Part shown: one piece after another, positions 1 to 12,019 of the stretch
Layout of the letters: each line of letters starts with the position of its first letter
Numbering within the stretch: the first letter of the stretch is position 1
NCBI GenBank assembly: GCA_033060915.1
Contig: CM065397.1
Coordinates: forward strand, 19,378,501-19,442,500
DNA from: Euryodendron excelsum
Taxonomy: Eukaryota > Streptophyta > Magnoliopsida > Ericales > Pentaphylacaceae
DNA: 64,000 bases
Direction: 5' to 3'
Made by a program: the position numbers and the translations under genes
The notes under the pieces: model-generated
Databases searched by the model: none
The model's input: the letters and a program-made list of their open reading frames with translations, nothing else
Told to the model about the DNA's origin: nothing

Positions 1-742
1 GTGCGATAACTTCTCTCCATCTCAAGGCATACTTCTTGAAGCTTTCCTTTTCACCCTTGCTCATAGTCATCAGGGACCATTGGTTAGAGGTGAGATCAAT
101 ATTGTGACGATATTGGGCTTTAAATGCATTGACCAGCTCGATCCAGGTTGTGATCTTCCTTAGGTCGAGACGAGCAAACCATTGTAGAGCAGACCCCGTG
201 AGGTTGTGTTCGAATAGCTGCATGAGGAGCTTCGGATCGTTGCCGTGACCACTTAGCGCTCCAGCATAGAGACGAAGATAAGCGATGGGGTTACCAATGC
301 CATCATACTTTTGGAAATCAGGCATTTTGAACCTAGCAGGTCTCGGGTGGTCAGGAAAGAAATAGAGCTCATCATAGAAAGCAAACCTGTTAGTGTCGTG
401 GCCATGGAGACTTTGCAGCGAATCCTCTAGCCCTTGGATTTTCAAACTGAGAGGGTCTAGGGGGGCCTTTTGTACGATAGGTGATAGCAATATGGTTTCC
501 ACCTCTTCAGCGTTGATCCCTTTGGCATCTTCCTTAGTCCTCTTAACATTGTCAGACTGAAGCACGATCCTTGGATTAACGGGTTCAAGGTCCTTGGATG
601 AAGTCATAGATGATGATGGGACTGCAGCAGCATCCTTCATAGCCATAGTTTGAATGAGTTTGAGCATCTTATCCATCTTGGTCCTTATTTCGTTGACCTT
701 TTTCCGAGAGACTTAAGATGATTCTTCAGGGTTAGTAGCCAT
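1..742 (-). CDS. gag: Ogre/Tat-type gag, partial, premature stop at codon 10
   Basis: This frame reads leftwards off the window edge, so the C-terminus is missing. It encodes the capsid part of a Ty3/gypsy Gag, which packages the element RNA in cytoplasmic particles. Seen in the translation: KMPDFQKYDG, then LRLYAGALSGHGNDPKLL, LTGSALQWFARLDL, NAFKAQYRHNI and ESFKKYALRWREV, in the order found in Tat/Ogre Gag proteins. From the ATG at 742 a TAA follows at 715-713. The next in-frame ATG at 676-674 opens about 225 codons without another stop, so Gag could still start there. It lies about 1.5 kb downstream of the PBS at 2273-2290, the normal place. No protease or zinc knuckle is visible because the window ends. 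Confidence in the family is high; whether the copy is functional is unknown. Confidence 0.9.
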
Positions 743-2272
743 TAGTGATAATGGGATCCCTAGGTGGATGTTGCCCCTTCTTGGGAGCAATATTGACTAA
801 GTGCAGGGTGACCTTTGTAAATAAAAAGGAAGAAAGAAAAAGACAAAAACACAAATCGCAAGTTAGTTTCTGGTTTTTAGAGAGCTATATGCAATGCATG
901 TCCTAGGGTGCCCCTCTTTAGGAGGGAAACTAATCATAATGTATTGGCCCACTTTTGGAGATAGGGGTTTCTGCCCCTGTATGCAGATACTTTACCATCA
1001 TATAAGGAGGTTCATCCATTCAAATATTCATCTACCTGTTTGCTCGAGGAAAATAAAGAAATACATTTTAACTTTGGGTTTTAGATACAGAAGAATTAGA
1101 ATACATTTTAACAGGGGGAGGCAGAACATTTTCCTTTAGGGTTACACCTATCTAGTTTTATAAAGGAGGACCTAAACTACTCTTGAGTCTTCGGATTTGC
1201 CTTCGTTGGATTTGATGTTGAGGGGGTCGCTGAGAGACCTTGTTGATCGATTGCCCCTTGTCTTCTTGGCAATCCTACCTCCGTGAGCATAAATGGATTG
1301 GGGCCCCTCTTATGGAATGAATTGAGGTGCATGCCATGAGTCCTTAGGGTTACGTGGGAACCCTTAAGGTTTAGGTAGGTTTAATGCAAGGTAGAGTGAA
1401 CTAGGTGTCACTCTCTTTGGGTTGATCATATGCATGAGAATACAGTGACTTGAGTTACTTGGAACTCTCGTCTTGACATGGAATATGGAATGCATGAAAA
1501 TGGATGCATAGAGTATAAGGAGAGAGAATACAGTTGAACTACATATGCAGGTATGAGCAATTAGACAGTCATTATAACAGTAAAAATATAGTCATTATAA
1601 CAACAGGAATAGACAGGTATACATGAAAAATAAGAGCAGTCGCCCTTTCTTCCATGGTTTTGAAAACGGTGCGTGTGTCTTACATCCGGCAGAGGTTCGA
1701 TTATGCAAGGTGTCTATATGAGCATGAGGTTGAGGGTTAAGTAATGCGTCCTAAAAAGGCTCAGTCCCCGGATCTTCAAACCTAGGTCCACTCCCCGAGG
1801 TGGTGCCATGATCGGTTGGTGATCCGAGCGGAGGAACCATCAAGAGGCCGTAGGCAAAGAAACTGACACAGCATCTTGCCCACAACCAATATACCATTCC
1901 CCCTTTCTAACTAGAAGGGTCATATCAGGGTAAAAATGTAAGTATGCAGAATGCAGGTGCACGTGCAGTGTGTGTGTGATTTTTGAAAGTGGAGGAAAAA
2001 ACCCAACAACTCCCATTCATCCTATTCATCACATTCATGCATGGCAGTTAATAAAATTTAAACAAAAAGCGCACCTACAAAACAAAGATGTAAGAGTTAG
2101 TATGTGGATGACAAACTTAATACAAGATAATATGAATAAATGCATGTTTTTTAAAAACAATTTTAAAAATTTGGTATTGAAAATTTAAAGTGAATAGGAT
2201 TGAATAAGTTAATTGAAGACTCTACATGGGTGAAGGGTAAAGAGACATGACTACGGCCTAACCCTCTAAGTT
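743..2272 (-). other. 5' leader of the minus-strand Ogre-like element
   Basis: Untranslated stretch of about 1.5 kb between the primer binding site and gag. Closely related sequence follows the LTR end in the other copies (12020-12976 minus, 34444-35890 plus, and 28640-29268 minus), so it is a family leader and not host DNA. It contains a candidate splice acceptor at 2076-2075, where a T-rich stretch ends in TTTTGTAG on the minus strand, and a short leader reading frame at 1177-1332. Otherwise I see no coding potential. Confidence 0.8.
1177..1332 (-). CDS. short leader reading frame, 51 aa
   Basis: A 51-codon frame upstream of gag. It begins MHLNSFHKRG, contains GLPRRQGAIDQQGLS and ends KANPKTQE. 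The same frame, with the same start and nearly the same length, occurs in element A (29061-29210) and element B (35389-35544). I recognise no domain. Amino-acid changes between copies are frequent, so it may be a chance frame in a conserved leader rather than a protein under selection. Its position would make it an upstream ORF on the gag RNA. Confidence 0.3.
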   Translation of the reverse strand: MHLNSFHKRGPNPFMLTEVGLPRRQGAIDQQGLSATPSTSNPTKANPKTQE

Positions 2273-2290
2273 TCCCCAGTAGAGTCGCCA
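2273..2290 (-). other. primer binding site, tRNA-Arg type
   Basis: On the minus strand the sequence reads TGGCGACTCTACTGGGGA, two bases after the LTR end. The 12977-12994 and 34426-34443 sites differ from it by one and two bases. To my knowledge Ogre-type elements use a tRNA-Arg primer of this form. The site fixes the element as minus-strand and marks 2293 as the end of its 5' LTR. Confidence 0.8.
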
Positions 2291-2292
2291 AC

Positions 2293-5033
2293 TGTCGCGC
2301 TCAGATTTTTCGAACTTGAGGAATACACACACAAGCAGAAAAAATACTGTACTCTCTCGTTAGAACTCATCCTCCTAGAAGAATGAGTGCGACTAGGTTT
2401 GAATTGAAAATTGATTTGAATAAAGGGCTTTTGAAAAACATTTGGAGTTGCCACCTAACATGATTAAGGTGAGTTAGGTCACCTAAAATCTAAGCATAAT
2501 CAGAATACTACACTTAGGGTTTTTGAAAATGATTTTGAAAATACTGCCTCAAGAGTGGGTTTTTAAGAAAACAGGTTGTTTGGCAACCTTTGAAAAATAT
2601 TTAAGCCCCTTTTAGAAAATAACTCCGTTTTGGTCTTTCAAAAATAGTGATCTAAGGTTCGGAGGTTGGTTAAGTGTAGGGAAGACGCACTAAGCCATCA
2701 CCCTACCCCGCCCTTACGGTACCTACATGTCTATTTACCCTAGATTCACCCATGAGAGTCTTTAACTAACAAATGTCCAATTCTATCCACTTTAGAAAAA
2801 GAATGTTTAAAAAAACACGATGCATGATATGTAAATGCAATAGAAAGAAAGAGTTTAAAAAATAGATTTGGAAAAGAGATTTGAAAGGAACTTGATTTCA
2901 TTACAAAAGAGATTTGAAAAGATAAAATTGATTTTGAAAGAAAGTTTTGGAGATTGGAAATAAAGATTTAGAAATAGATTTTTGGAATTGGAAACTTACA
3001 AATAAATTATGGAATTAGAAACTTGAAAAAGGTTGTAGAATTTGAGATTTGAAAGAAGTTGTGACCGCACCCATGAGGGTTGCCTACGTATCCTTTTGGA
3101 GGAATTAGGTCAGTTATAGTTCAGACAAGAGTCCGATAGAAAATAGAAAGTTTGATTGGAAAAAAAAATTGAATTGGAATTTGGATTGAAAGATTGAGAT
3201 ATTGAACTTTGATTAGAAGATTAGAAACCGTAGACCTAGGAAAATAGGATTTAGAAAGGACTCGAGATTAAGAAAGACTTGACTCGAATGTTGGACTTTG
3301 AAGATTAGGAAAGATTGGATTTAGGAAGGGTTTGAATTAGGAAAGTTTCATTTTAAGAAAGATTTCGAATTAGGAAAGTTTAAGATAGGAAAGGTTTTGA
3401 AATTGGAAAGTTTCAACTTAGGAAAGTTTTGGATTAGGGAAGTTTTCAAATTAGGAAAGTTTTGATTTGGAAATATTTTGAAATAGGAAAGTTTTGAAAG
3501 AAGAAAGATATGAAAATTGGAAAGTTTGAAATTTAGAAAGTTTGGGATTTGGAAAGGTAAGGAATTAGGAAAGGGTTGAATTAAGAAGGATTTGGAAGCT
3601 TAAAGTTTAAGGAAAGATTTAAAAGTTTAGGTTTAGGAAACTTATGGTTTAGGAAAGTATGAGATTAGGAAAGAGTGAATTAGGAAAGGTTTAGACTAGG
3701 AAGGATAGAAATTCCTATTTCCTAAAACAAAGGATTGGATTTTGTTTCTAAAAGATGTGTTTTGATTTTGTTTTCAAAAACGGAGGATAGGATCTAGTTT
3801 CCTAAATGAGAGGTTGAATTTGGTTTCCTAAAGGGAAGATTGGATTTGGCATGGATTTGAAAGGTGAAATTTTAGAAACCCTAGATTTTAAAGACTATAG
3901 TTTTGACGTATAAAAGAGATTTTGTAAATATATATAGTTTTGATGTAGAAAACAAGAGATTTTTGAAACCTAGGTTTTAAGGCAAGATTGAAAATCATGT
4001 TTTTGAGAAGAAAAATTAAGGTTTCCTAATCGTTAGTTCTAGGGCTTGACTTAGGCTCTAAGAAAAGAGATTTCGGAAAGTAAGTTTTTAGAAAGGGAGA
4101 TTTTTGGAAGGAAATTCTAGAGAGGAGTTTTTAGAAAGTGAATTTGGAAGAGAGAGTTTTTGGAAAGATTTTTGGAAGGAGATTATTGGAAAAAGTTTTT
4201 AGGAAAGAGATTTATGGAGCGTTTTTAGAAAGTGAATTTTGAAGAGAGCTTTTTAGAAAGGAGTTTGAAAAGAAGTTTTGAAAAATAGATTTTTGGAGGG
4301 AGTTTTTGAAAACAATTTTAGAAAGGAATTTAAAGAGAGTTTATGAAAAGCATGTTGGAAAAGAGATTTTTAGGAGGGGATTTTTTAGAAGAGATTTTTT
4401 AGAAAGTATATAAAATATCTCACTTTCCTACATCGATTCTAACCATAAGAAGGTTAGAAACACTTTAAGATAGTGGTTTTGAAAACAACAATGTTTTGAA
4501 AATATAGACCATATTGGTCACTTTAAATGTAACACTTTTCTAAAGCAACCCTATCCATGGAAAGGCTAGAATCACCTTAGGATTGTGATTTTGAAAACAA
4601 GTTTTCAAAAAGAAGATTGTGATGTAAACTTTTGAAAAGGAGTTTGAAAATGAATTTTGGAATAATGCAAGATCATGATATGCACAATGCAAATTGGGGT
4701 CGTGAACATACAAGGTAATGCTTCACCACATAATCAAGGGGGCCGAACCCACGTGGTCTCCGGTTAGACTAAGAGAAAGCCCCCGACATGGTGACCCTCC
4801 AATAGCCTAATCCTACACATGGACCGGGAAGTCCCTTATTTCAAGCATACAAAGGAATGGGGGGGGGGAAGAAGATGGGAAATTAAAATAGAAGAAAATC
4901 CAAGTGGGTTAGGAGAGAGAAGAGTGGGGGAAGATGCAAAAAACTTAAAGAGAAAGCCTACCTTGTGTCTTCTTTATTTTGCTTTGTTTTGCACGTTTTG
5001 CTTTACTTGTCTTGCTTCGGTCTTCATTTCAGT
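2293..5033 (-). mobile_element. 5' LTR of Ogre-like element, 3' portion (left piece)
   Basis: The LTR ends on the minus strand in GCGCGACA next to the PBS. This piece holds the part downstream of the promoter, including a long purine-rich tract (plus strand about 2870-4430) that is G-poor on the element's sense strand, and a candidate splice donor (AAG then GTAGGC on the minus strand at 4961-4960). It is separated from its other piece at 10034-12019 by a solo LTR in opposite orientation. Together the pieces make a 4.7-kb LTR. Confidence 0.85.
5029..5033. repeat. target site duplication TCAGT, left copy
   Basis: TCAGT directly precedes the LTR start TGTAAGC at 5034 and recurs at 10029-10033 directly after the LTR end. 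A 5-bp duplication is what a Ty3/gypsy integrase makes. Confidence 0.9.
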
Positions 5034-8000
5034 TGTAAGCACCCCATTTTTGATCGCTCGGCAGTCTACGGTTCATCCAGACTTGTACTCAAGTCAATAT
5101 GAACGTATTCCAATTGGAATAAATTCTCTAAGTCTAATCCTGTCTATTCAACGCTTCGTGGGCCCCGCCAGGCCCAAACAGAGGCAAAATGACTAAAATG
5201 CCCCTAGGGGCATTGTTCGGTCCTGTTCCAATAGGCGCGTCTTTCTAAAGACGGTAAGTCCCCTTTCCAATTCCAAATCAAGCACGTCTTTCCGAAGACG
5301 GTAAGTCCCCTTTCCAATTCCAAATTAGGCACGTCGTTCTGGAGACGATAAGTCCCCTTTCCAATTCCAATTCTAATCCCTCTCTCGAGACAGTTGATTC
5401 CTCGAGATGGTAATTCCATCCAATCCGGCACATTTTTTGAAGAAAATCTCTTCGGAACGGTAAGTCCCTTTAAACTTGTCGACCGGGACAATACCCCAAG
5501 TCTCCTAAATGGTAGAACGGTCCACCTTTGGCGCTTACTAGCCCACCAATGCAGAAATGTCCGTTTAGGAACGCCTTCCAAGAAATTTGATTCTCAGGCC
5601 CTAAATCCGTTTAGCAGCTTCCCGAGATCAGGCAATATCAAGAATGATCACAAACCGTCAGGGTAACGGAAATACTCGGAAACATCGCAATTGTCAGAGT
5701 AGCGAAAATACTCATAAACAGGTCGATATAGGGAATTGTCAACGAACCCCTGTATCACGGGACCACCGTCAGAGTGGCGGAAACACTCAAAACCTAGCTC
5801 AACACCAGTGCCTGCTAGCCCACTCCGGTGAAAAATGACCAAACTACCCTTAGGGCCATTTTTCGGCATGTTTCTCGAGAGCACACCTAAGTCCTCAGAA
5901 CGATAAGTCCACCCTTCCTAGATCGTCCCAGAGATGATCCAGCATGATTAGGTGCCCTCCAGTCCGTTTCGGGTCAATTCTGAGACTTTTTGGTCAAGAT
6001 GACCATTTTGCCCCTAGACATCCGAACGCCCCGGAAATCACACCGGCCCTGTGTATCAAACCGGTAACTTCTCAAGAATGCCTCCTACAGTATTCTCAAC
6101 CTTTCTTTACCTTCCCAGATCATTCCGAGTCAGTTCTGGCAAACCTAGTGCAAAATGACCGTTTTGCCCTTAGTGGGCTGGTCGCCTTTTCCGACCACAT
6201 CGGCTTTGGGTATCAAACTGGCAACCTTTGGAAACATTCTAAATAATGTTTTCATATCTCAAGTCTTTTTTTTTAGGACATTCCGAGTCCGTCTCGGCAA
6301 CTTTCCAGCCTAGTTGACCGTTTTGCCCCTAATGGACCGGTCAACCCTTCCAACACATCATATCCTCATTTTTCAAGTCAAATACCTCCGGGACACTGTT
6401 CTAAGTGTTCTTGCCCTTTCCAGGCCTTCTGGGCCATTCCCGATTCCTTAAATCATTCTCGAACTTTCCGGAGTCACTCCTAGTGAAGCCAGGCTAAAAA
6501 TTGCATGGTAGTCAGTAGTACAGGCGCTCAAATCTTCCCAAGATACGTTGCTTGCCGACCTTAAAACTTTCCTAACTGGCTGGCGCTAGTGGTGCCAAGC
6601 CAAGAAATGGCCTGGCGCCACTCCTAGGGGTGCTAAGAGAAAATTTAGCCTGGCGCCACTGCAACAAGCACCAGGTCTATCCCATCTCTATAAATACAGA
6701 GCCTCTTCCAGTGTGAAGGAGGTCTGCAAACTCAGTCTAAAAACCCTAATATTTGATATACAGAGCTCGTAGCCTCCCTAAACCCTACCTTCTCTAGGTT
6801 TTCCAAACCCTAGTCACCATACACAAATCCTAGCCTCCTATACACTCATACACACTCCTATACACTTATACACTAGCCCTAATCCTCCATTGAAGACTTA
6901 AAGCGCTACAACTCGAAGCTCCCGAAGATCGAAGAAGAGTTCCCGACGATCAAGATTGAAGTGAAGCGAAGACCGAAGAAAAGCAAGGCACGCAAAGCAA
7001 AGTGAAATAAACAAGACAATGTAGGCTTTCTCTTTAAGTTTTTGCACTTCCCCCTCTCTTTTCTCTCTTCTAACCCACTTGGATTTTCTTCTATTTGAAT
7101 CCCCCATCTTCTTTCCCCCCTTTCTTTGCATGGTTGAAACAAGGGGATTCTTGGTCTATGTGTAGGATTAGGCTATTGGAGAGTCACCATGTTAGGGGCT
7201 TTCTTTTAGTCTAACCGGAGACCACGTGGGTTCGGCTCCCTTGATTATGTGGTGAAGCCTTAATCTTGTATGTTCACGACCCCAAATTTGCATTGTGCAT
7301 ATCATGATCTTGCTTCTCTCCAAAATCGTTTTCAAACTCGTTTTCAAAACTTGCATTAACATTGTTTTTAAAATTGCATCAAAATCTTCTTTTCCAAAAT
7401 TTGTTTTCAAAATCACAATCCTAAGGTAATTCTAGCCTTTCCATAGGTAGGGTTGCTTTAGGAAAGTGTTATATTTAAAGTGACTTTCATGATCCATATT
7501 TTCAAATCTTGTTATTTTCAAAACCACTATCCTAAAGTGGTTCTAGCTCTCTTATGGTTAGAATCGTTTTAGGAAAGTGAAATATTTTATATACATTCCA
7601 AAATCTCGTCTCAAAAATCTCCTCCTAAAAATCTCTTTTCCAACATGCTTTCCATAAACTCTCTTTAAATTCCTTTCCAAAATTGTTTTCTAAAAACTCT
7701 CTTCAAAAATCTATTTTCTAAAACTTCTCTTTTCCAAAACACTCTCCTCAAAATTCGCTTTCCTAAAAACTCTTTCCTAAAAGCTTCTTCCAAAATTTTG
7801 TTTCTAAAACTCTCTCAAAGTTTTACTTTCCAAAAACTTCCTTCCTAAAATTCATTTCAAAATACGCTTTCTAAAAACTCCTCTTTAGAATCTTCCTCCA
7901 AAATTTTCGTTTCCAAAAACTCACTTTTCAAAAATTCTTTTTCTTGCCACCCAAGTCAAGCCCTAGAAACACAATTAGGAAACCCTAATTTTCCTTCCCA

Positions 8001-10028
8001 AAAATATGATTTTCAAACTTACCTTAAAACCTAGATTTTCAAAATCTCCCTTTTCATATCCAAACTATATATTTCCAAAACCTATTTTCTCCGTCAAAAC
8101 TATAGTCTTCTAAATTTAGGGTTTCTAAAATTTCCCTTTCCAAATCCTTGCCCAAATCCAATCTTCCCTTTGGGACACCAAATCCAATCTCCCATTTAGA
8201 AAACTAGATCCTATTCTCCGTTTTTGGAAACAAAATCAAAACATCTCTTTTTAGAAACAAAATCTAATCCTTTGCTTTAGGAAATAAAAATTTCAATCCT
8301 TCCAATCCTAAATCTTTCCTAATTCAACTCCTTCCTAATCTTCTACTTTCCTAAATCTTAAGTTTACAAAACCGGAACATAAAAATCTTTCCCAAATTTT
8401 AAAACTCAATTTCCACATCTTTGCTAATTCAACCCTTTCCTAATTCTATCCATTTTCAAATCTTAACTTATCAAATCTAAGTTTTCAAATCTTTCCTAAT
8501 CTCAAGATCTTCTAAAACTCTAAAACTTTCTAAATCCCAAACTTTCTAAATTTCAAATCTTTCCAAATTCAAAACTTTCTTAGGTTAAAACTTTCTAAAC
8601 CCAAAGCTTTCTAAAATTCTAAACTTTCCTAAACTTCAAATCTTTCCAAATCTAAAACTTTCTAAACTCAAAGCTTTCTTACTTTCAAAACTTTCCTATT
8701 TCAAAACTTTTCTATTTCAAAAACTTTCCTAAGTTAAAACCTTCCTAAGATGAAACTTTCCTCATTCCAAAACTTTCCTAAAGTGAAACTTTCCTAAAAC
8801 GAAACTTTCCTAAAATGACACTTTCATAATTTGAAACTTCCCTAATTCGAACCCTTTCTAATTCGAATCTTTTCTAATCTTCCAAGTCCAACATTCGAGT
8901 CAAATCTTTTCTCAAATCTTTTCTAAGTCAAGTCTTTCTTAATCTCAAGTCCTTTCTAAATCCTATCTTTCCTAAGTCTAGGATTCCCAAATCTCAATCT
9001 TTCCAAAACAAGTTCAAATCTTTCCTCTAGGTTCTATCTTTCCAAATCTAATCCTTTCAATTCCAATTTCCAATTTCCAATCCTCTATTCTAAGTTCAAA
9101 TCTAATTCTTTCAATTCCAATTTCCAATTTCCAATCCTCTATTCTAAGTTCAAATCAAATCCTTTTTCAAATCTTCTTTTCTAAGATTAAATCAAAACCT
9201 TCTATTTTCTATTGGACTCTTGTCCGAACTACAACTGACCTGATTTCTCCAAAAGGATACGTAGGTAACCCTCATGGGTGCAGTCACAACATTTTTCAAA
9301 TTTTTATTTTCATAATCTTTTTCAAATCTCCAATTCTACAATCTTCTTCAAGTTTTCAATTCCATAATATATTTTTCTAATTCCAAAAAATCTATTTCTA
9401 AATCTCTATTTTCAATTTCTAAAACTTTCCAATTTTAAATCTATCTTTTCAAATCTTTTTCCAAATCTATTTTCTTACTCTCTCTCTTGCATTTGCATAT
9501 CATGTCTTTTAAACATTATTTTTTCCTAAAGTGGATAGGGTTGGTCATTTGTTAGTTAAAGACTCTCATAGGTGAATCTAGGGTAAATAGACATGTAGGT
9601 ACCACAAGGGCGGGGTAGGGTGATGGCTTAGTACGTCTTCCCTACATGTAACCAACCTTCGAACCTAGGATCACTGATTTCAAAGACCAAAAACGGAGTT
9701 ATTTTTCAAAAAGGGCTTAAATGTTTTTCAAAGATTGCCAAACAACTTGTTTTCTTAAAAACCCTCTCTTGAGGAGGTATTTTCAAAATTGTTTTCAAAA
9801 ACCCTAAGTGTAGTCTTCGGATTATGCCTAGTTTTTAGGTGACTTAACTCACCTTAATCAAGTTAGGTGGCGACTCCAAATCTTTTCTAAAAGCCCTTTA
9901 TTCAAATCTATTTTCAATTCAAATCTAGTCGCACTCAATCTTCTAGGAGGGTGAGTTCTAACGAGAGAGTACAGTGTTTTTCCCACTTGTATGTGTATTC
10001 CTCTAGTGCAAAAAATCTGGGCACGACA
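5034..10028 (+). mobile_element. solo LTR of the Ogre-like family
   Basis: Complete 4995-bp LTR from TGTAAGCACC to GGCACGACA, flanked by perfect TCAGT duplications. There is no internal sequence at either end, so this is a solo LTR left by LTR-LTR recombination. From left to right: three units of a roughly 51-bp array near 5236-5376, TGGCGCCA palindromes at 6580-6674, a TATA box at 6689, a candidate splice donor at 7021, a G-poor degenerate repeat tract of about 1.9 kb (7565-9480), and the conserved 3' end. It sits inside the LTR of a relative in the opposite orientation. Confidence 0.92.
6689..6696 (+). promoter_or_regulatory. LTR TATA box
   Basis: TATAAATA followed by CAGAGCCTCTTCC. The same block is present in every LTR of this family in the window, downstream of the TGGCGCCA palindromes. 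Confidence 0.7.
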
Positions 10029-10033
10029 TCAGT
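10029..10033. repeat. target site duplication TCAGT, right copy
   Basis: Matches 5029-5033 exactly. After it the interrupted minus-strand LTR resumes with CTTCAAGAG, which is contiguous with 5028 in the other LTR copies. Confidence 0.9.
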
Positions 10034-12019
10034 CTTCAAGAGTTTGTCTTCGATCTTCAAAGTTTCATAGTTGCAGCAATCCAAGCCTTCAATGGAGGGT
10101 TTGAGGCTAGTGTACGAGTATATGAGAGTGTATGAGTGTATAAGAGGCTAGGGTTTGTGTATGGAGGCTACGGTTAGGAAAACCTAAAGGAGACTAGGGT
10201 TTTGGGAGGCTACGAGCTATGTATATCGATGAGTAGGGTTTTTAGACTGAGTTTGCAGACCCCTTTCACGCTGGAGGAGGCTCTGTATTTATAGAGAGAA
10301 GAATGACCTGGTGCCTGTTGTAGTAGCGCCAGGACAAAATTCCTTCTGGTGCCACTCCAGGCCAATATTTGGCTTAGCGCCACTACTAGTGGCACCAACC
10401 ACTTAGGAATGTTTTAAGGTCGGCAAGCAATGTATCTTGAGAAGATTTGGGCGGGTGTACTAGTGACTACCATGCAATTTTTAGCCTGGTTTCACTACGA
10501 GTAGCTCTGAAAGGTCCCGGAAGGATTTAAGGGACCAGGAATGACCCGGAAGGCCAGAAAGGGACAAGAACTTTTAGAATAGAGTCCTGGAGGTAATGGA
10601 CTTGAAAAAGGATGTCAGGGTTTGTCGGAAGAGTTAACTGGGCCATTAGGGGCAAAACGGTCAATCGGGCTGAAAAGCTGTCGGGACAGACTCAGAATGT
10701 CCCGAAAGAAGACTCGACATTTGGAAGCTTTATTTAAATGTTCCCAAGAGGTTACCGGTTTGATACCTCGAATCGGTGTATTCGGAAAAGGCGACTGGCC
10801 CACTTGGGGCAAAACAGTCATTTTGTACTGGGTTTGCCGGAACTAACTCAGAATGATCCGAAAAGATAAAGGAAGGTTGGGAATACAATAAAAAGCATTC
10901 TCGGGAGGTTACCGATTTGATAACCAGAGTCGGTGTGGTCCCCGAGGTGTTCGGATGCCTAAGGGCAAAATGGTCATCTTGACTAGAAAGTCTCGGAATT
11001 GGCTCGAAACTGGCTAGAAGGCACCTAATCATGCCGGATTACCTTTAAGACAATCTTGAAAGGGTGGACTTACCATTATGAGGACTTAGGTGTGTTCTCG
11101 AGAAATGTGCCAAAAATGGCCCTTGGGGCAGTTTGGTTATTTTTCACCGAAGTGGGCTAGCAAGCACTGGTGTTGACCTGGGTTTTGAGTGTTTCTGCCA
11201 CTTTGACGGTGGTCCCGTGATACAGGGGTTTGTTGGCAATTCCCTATATCGACCTATGTGCGAGTATTTTTACTACTCTAACGATTGCGATGTTTGCGAG
11301 TATTTCCGCTACTCTGACAGTTCGCAATCATTCCTGAGACTGCCTGATCTCGGGAAGCTGCTAAAGGAACTTAGCGCCTGATAAGTCAACTTTCTCGGAA
11401 GGCATGCCGAAATGGACATTTCTGCATTAGCGGGCTAGAAGGTGCCAAAGGTGGACCGTTCTACCATCTAGGGGACTTGGGGTCTTGTCCCGGTCAACGG
11501 GTTTGAAGGGACTTACCATTCTGAATAAGCTTTTTTCGGAAAACATGCTGGACAGGATAGACTTATTGTCTCGAGGAATCAACTTTCTCGAGAGAGGGAT
11601 TGGAATTGGAATTGAAAAGGGGACTTACCGTCTTTAGAAAGACGCGCCCAGTGGAATTGGAAAGGAGACTTACCGTCTTCGGAAAGACGCTCCTATGGGA
11701 ATAGTAAAGGGGACTTACCGTCTTCAGAAACACGTGCGTATGGGAATAGGAAAGGGGACTTACCATCTTCGAAAAGACGTGCCTGATTTGGAATAGGAAA
11801 GGGGACTTACTATCTTCGAAAAGTCGTGCCTGATTTGGATCGGACCGAACAACACTTATAAGGGCATTTTGGTCATTTTGCCTCTATTTGGGTCTAGTGG
11901 GCCGCGAACCGATGGATAGACTAGATTAGGAGTAGAATTCTATAATATGTCCATATTGACTTGAAATCAAGTCTAGACAGACTGTAGACTGTCGAGCAGT
12001 CAAAAATGGGGTGCTTGCA
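10034..12019 (-). mobile_element. 5' LTR of Ogre-like element, 5' portion (right piece)
   Basis: Continuation of the LTR at 2293-5033. It contains, on the minus strand, the LTR start (TGCAAGCACCCC, where the family has TGTAAGCACCCC), a U3 array of five 45-47-bp units (GACTTAC at 11622, 11667, 11712, 11757, 11804), TGGCGCCA-type motifs at 10307-10400 and a TATA box at 10286-10293. Beyond 12019 the sequence belongs to the leader of another copy, so this element integrated there. Confidence 0.85.
10286..10293 (-). promoter_or_regulatory. LTR TATA box
   Basis: TATAAATA on the minus strand, in the same position relative to the palindromes as in the other LTRs. Confidence 0.65.

Noticed and set aside
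4819..5581. Two 125-codon frames, plus and minus
   Set aside because: Each lies across LTR sequence (array or splice-donor region), is not conserved in other LTR copies, and matches no family.
7206..7240. tRNA-like A-box (TAGTCTAACCGG) and B-box (GGGTTCGGCTCCC) words
   Set aside because: The boxes are about ten bases apart, far too close for a Pol III promoter, and no cloverleaf can be drawn.
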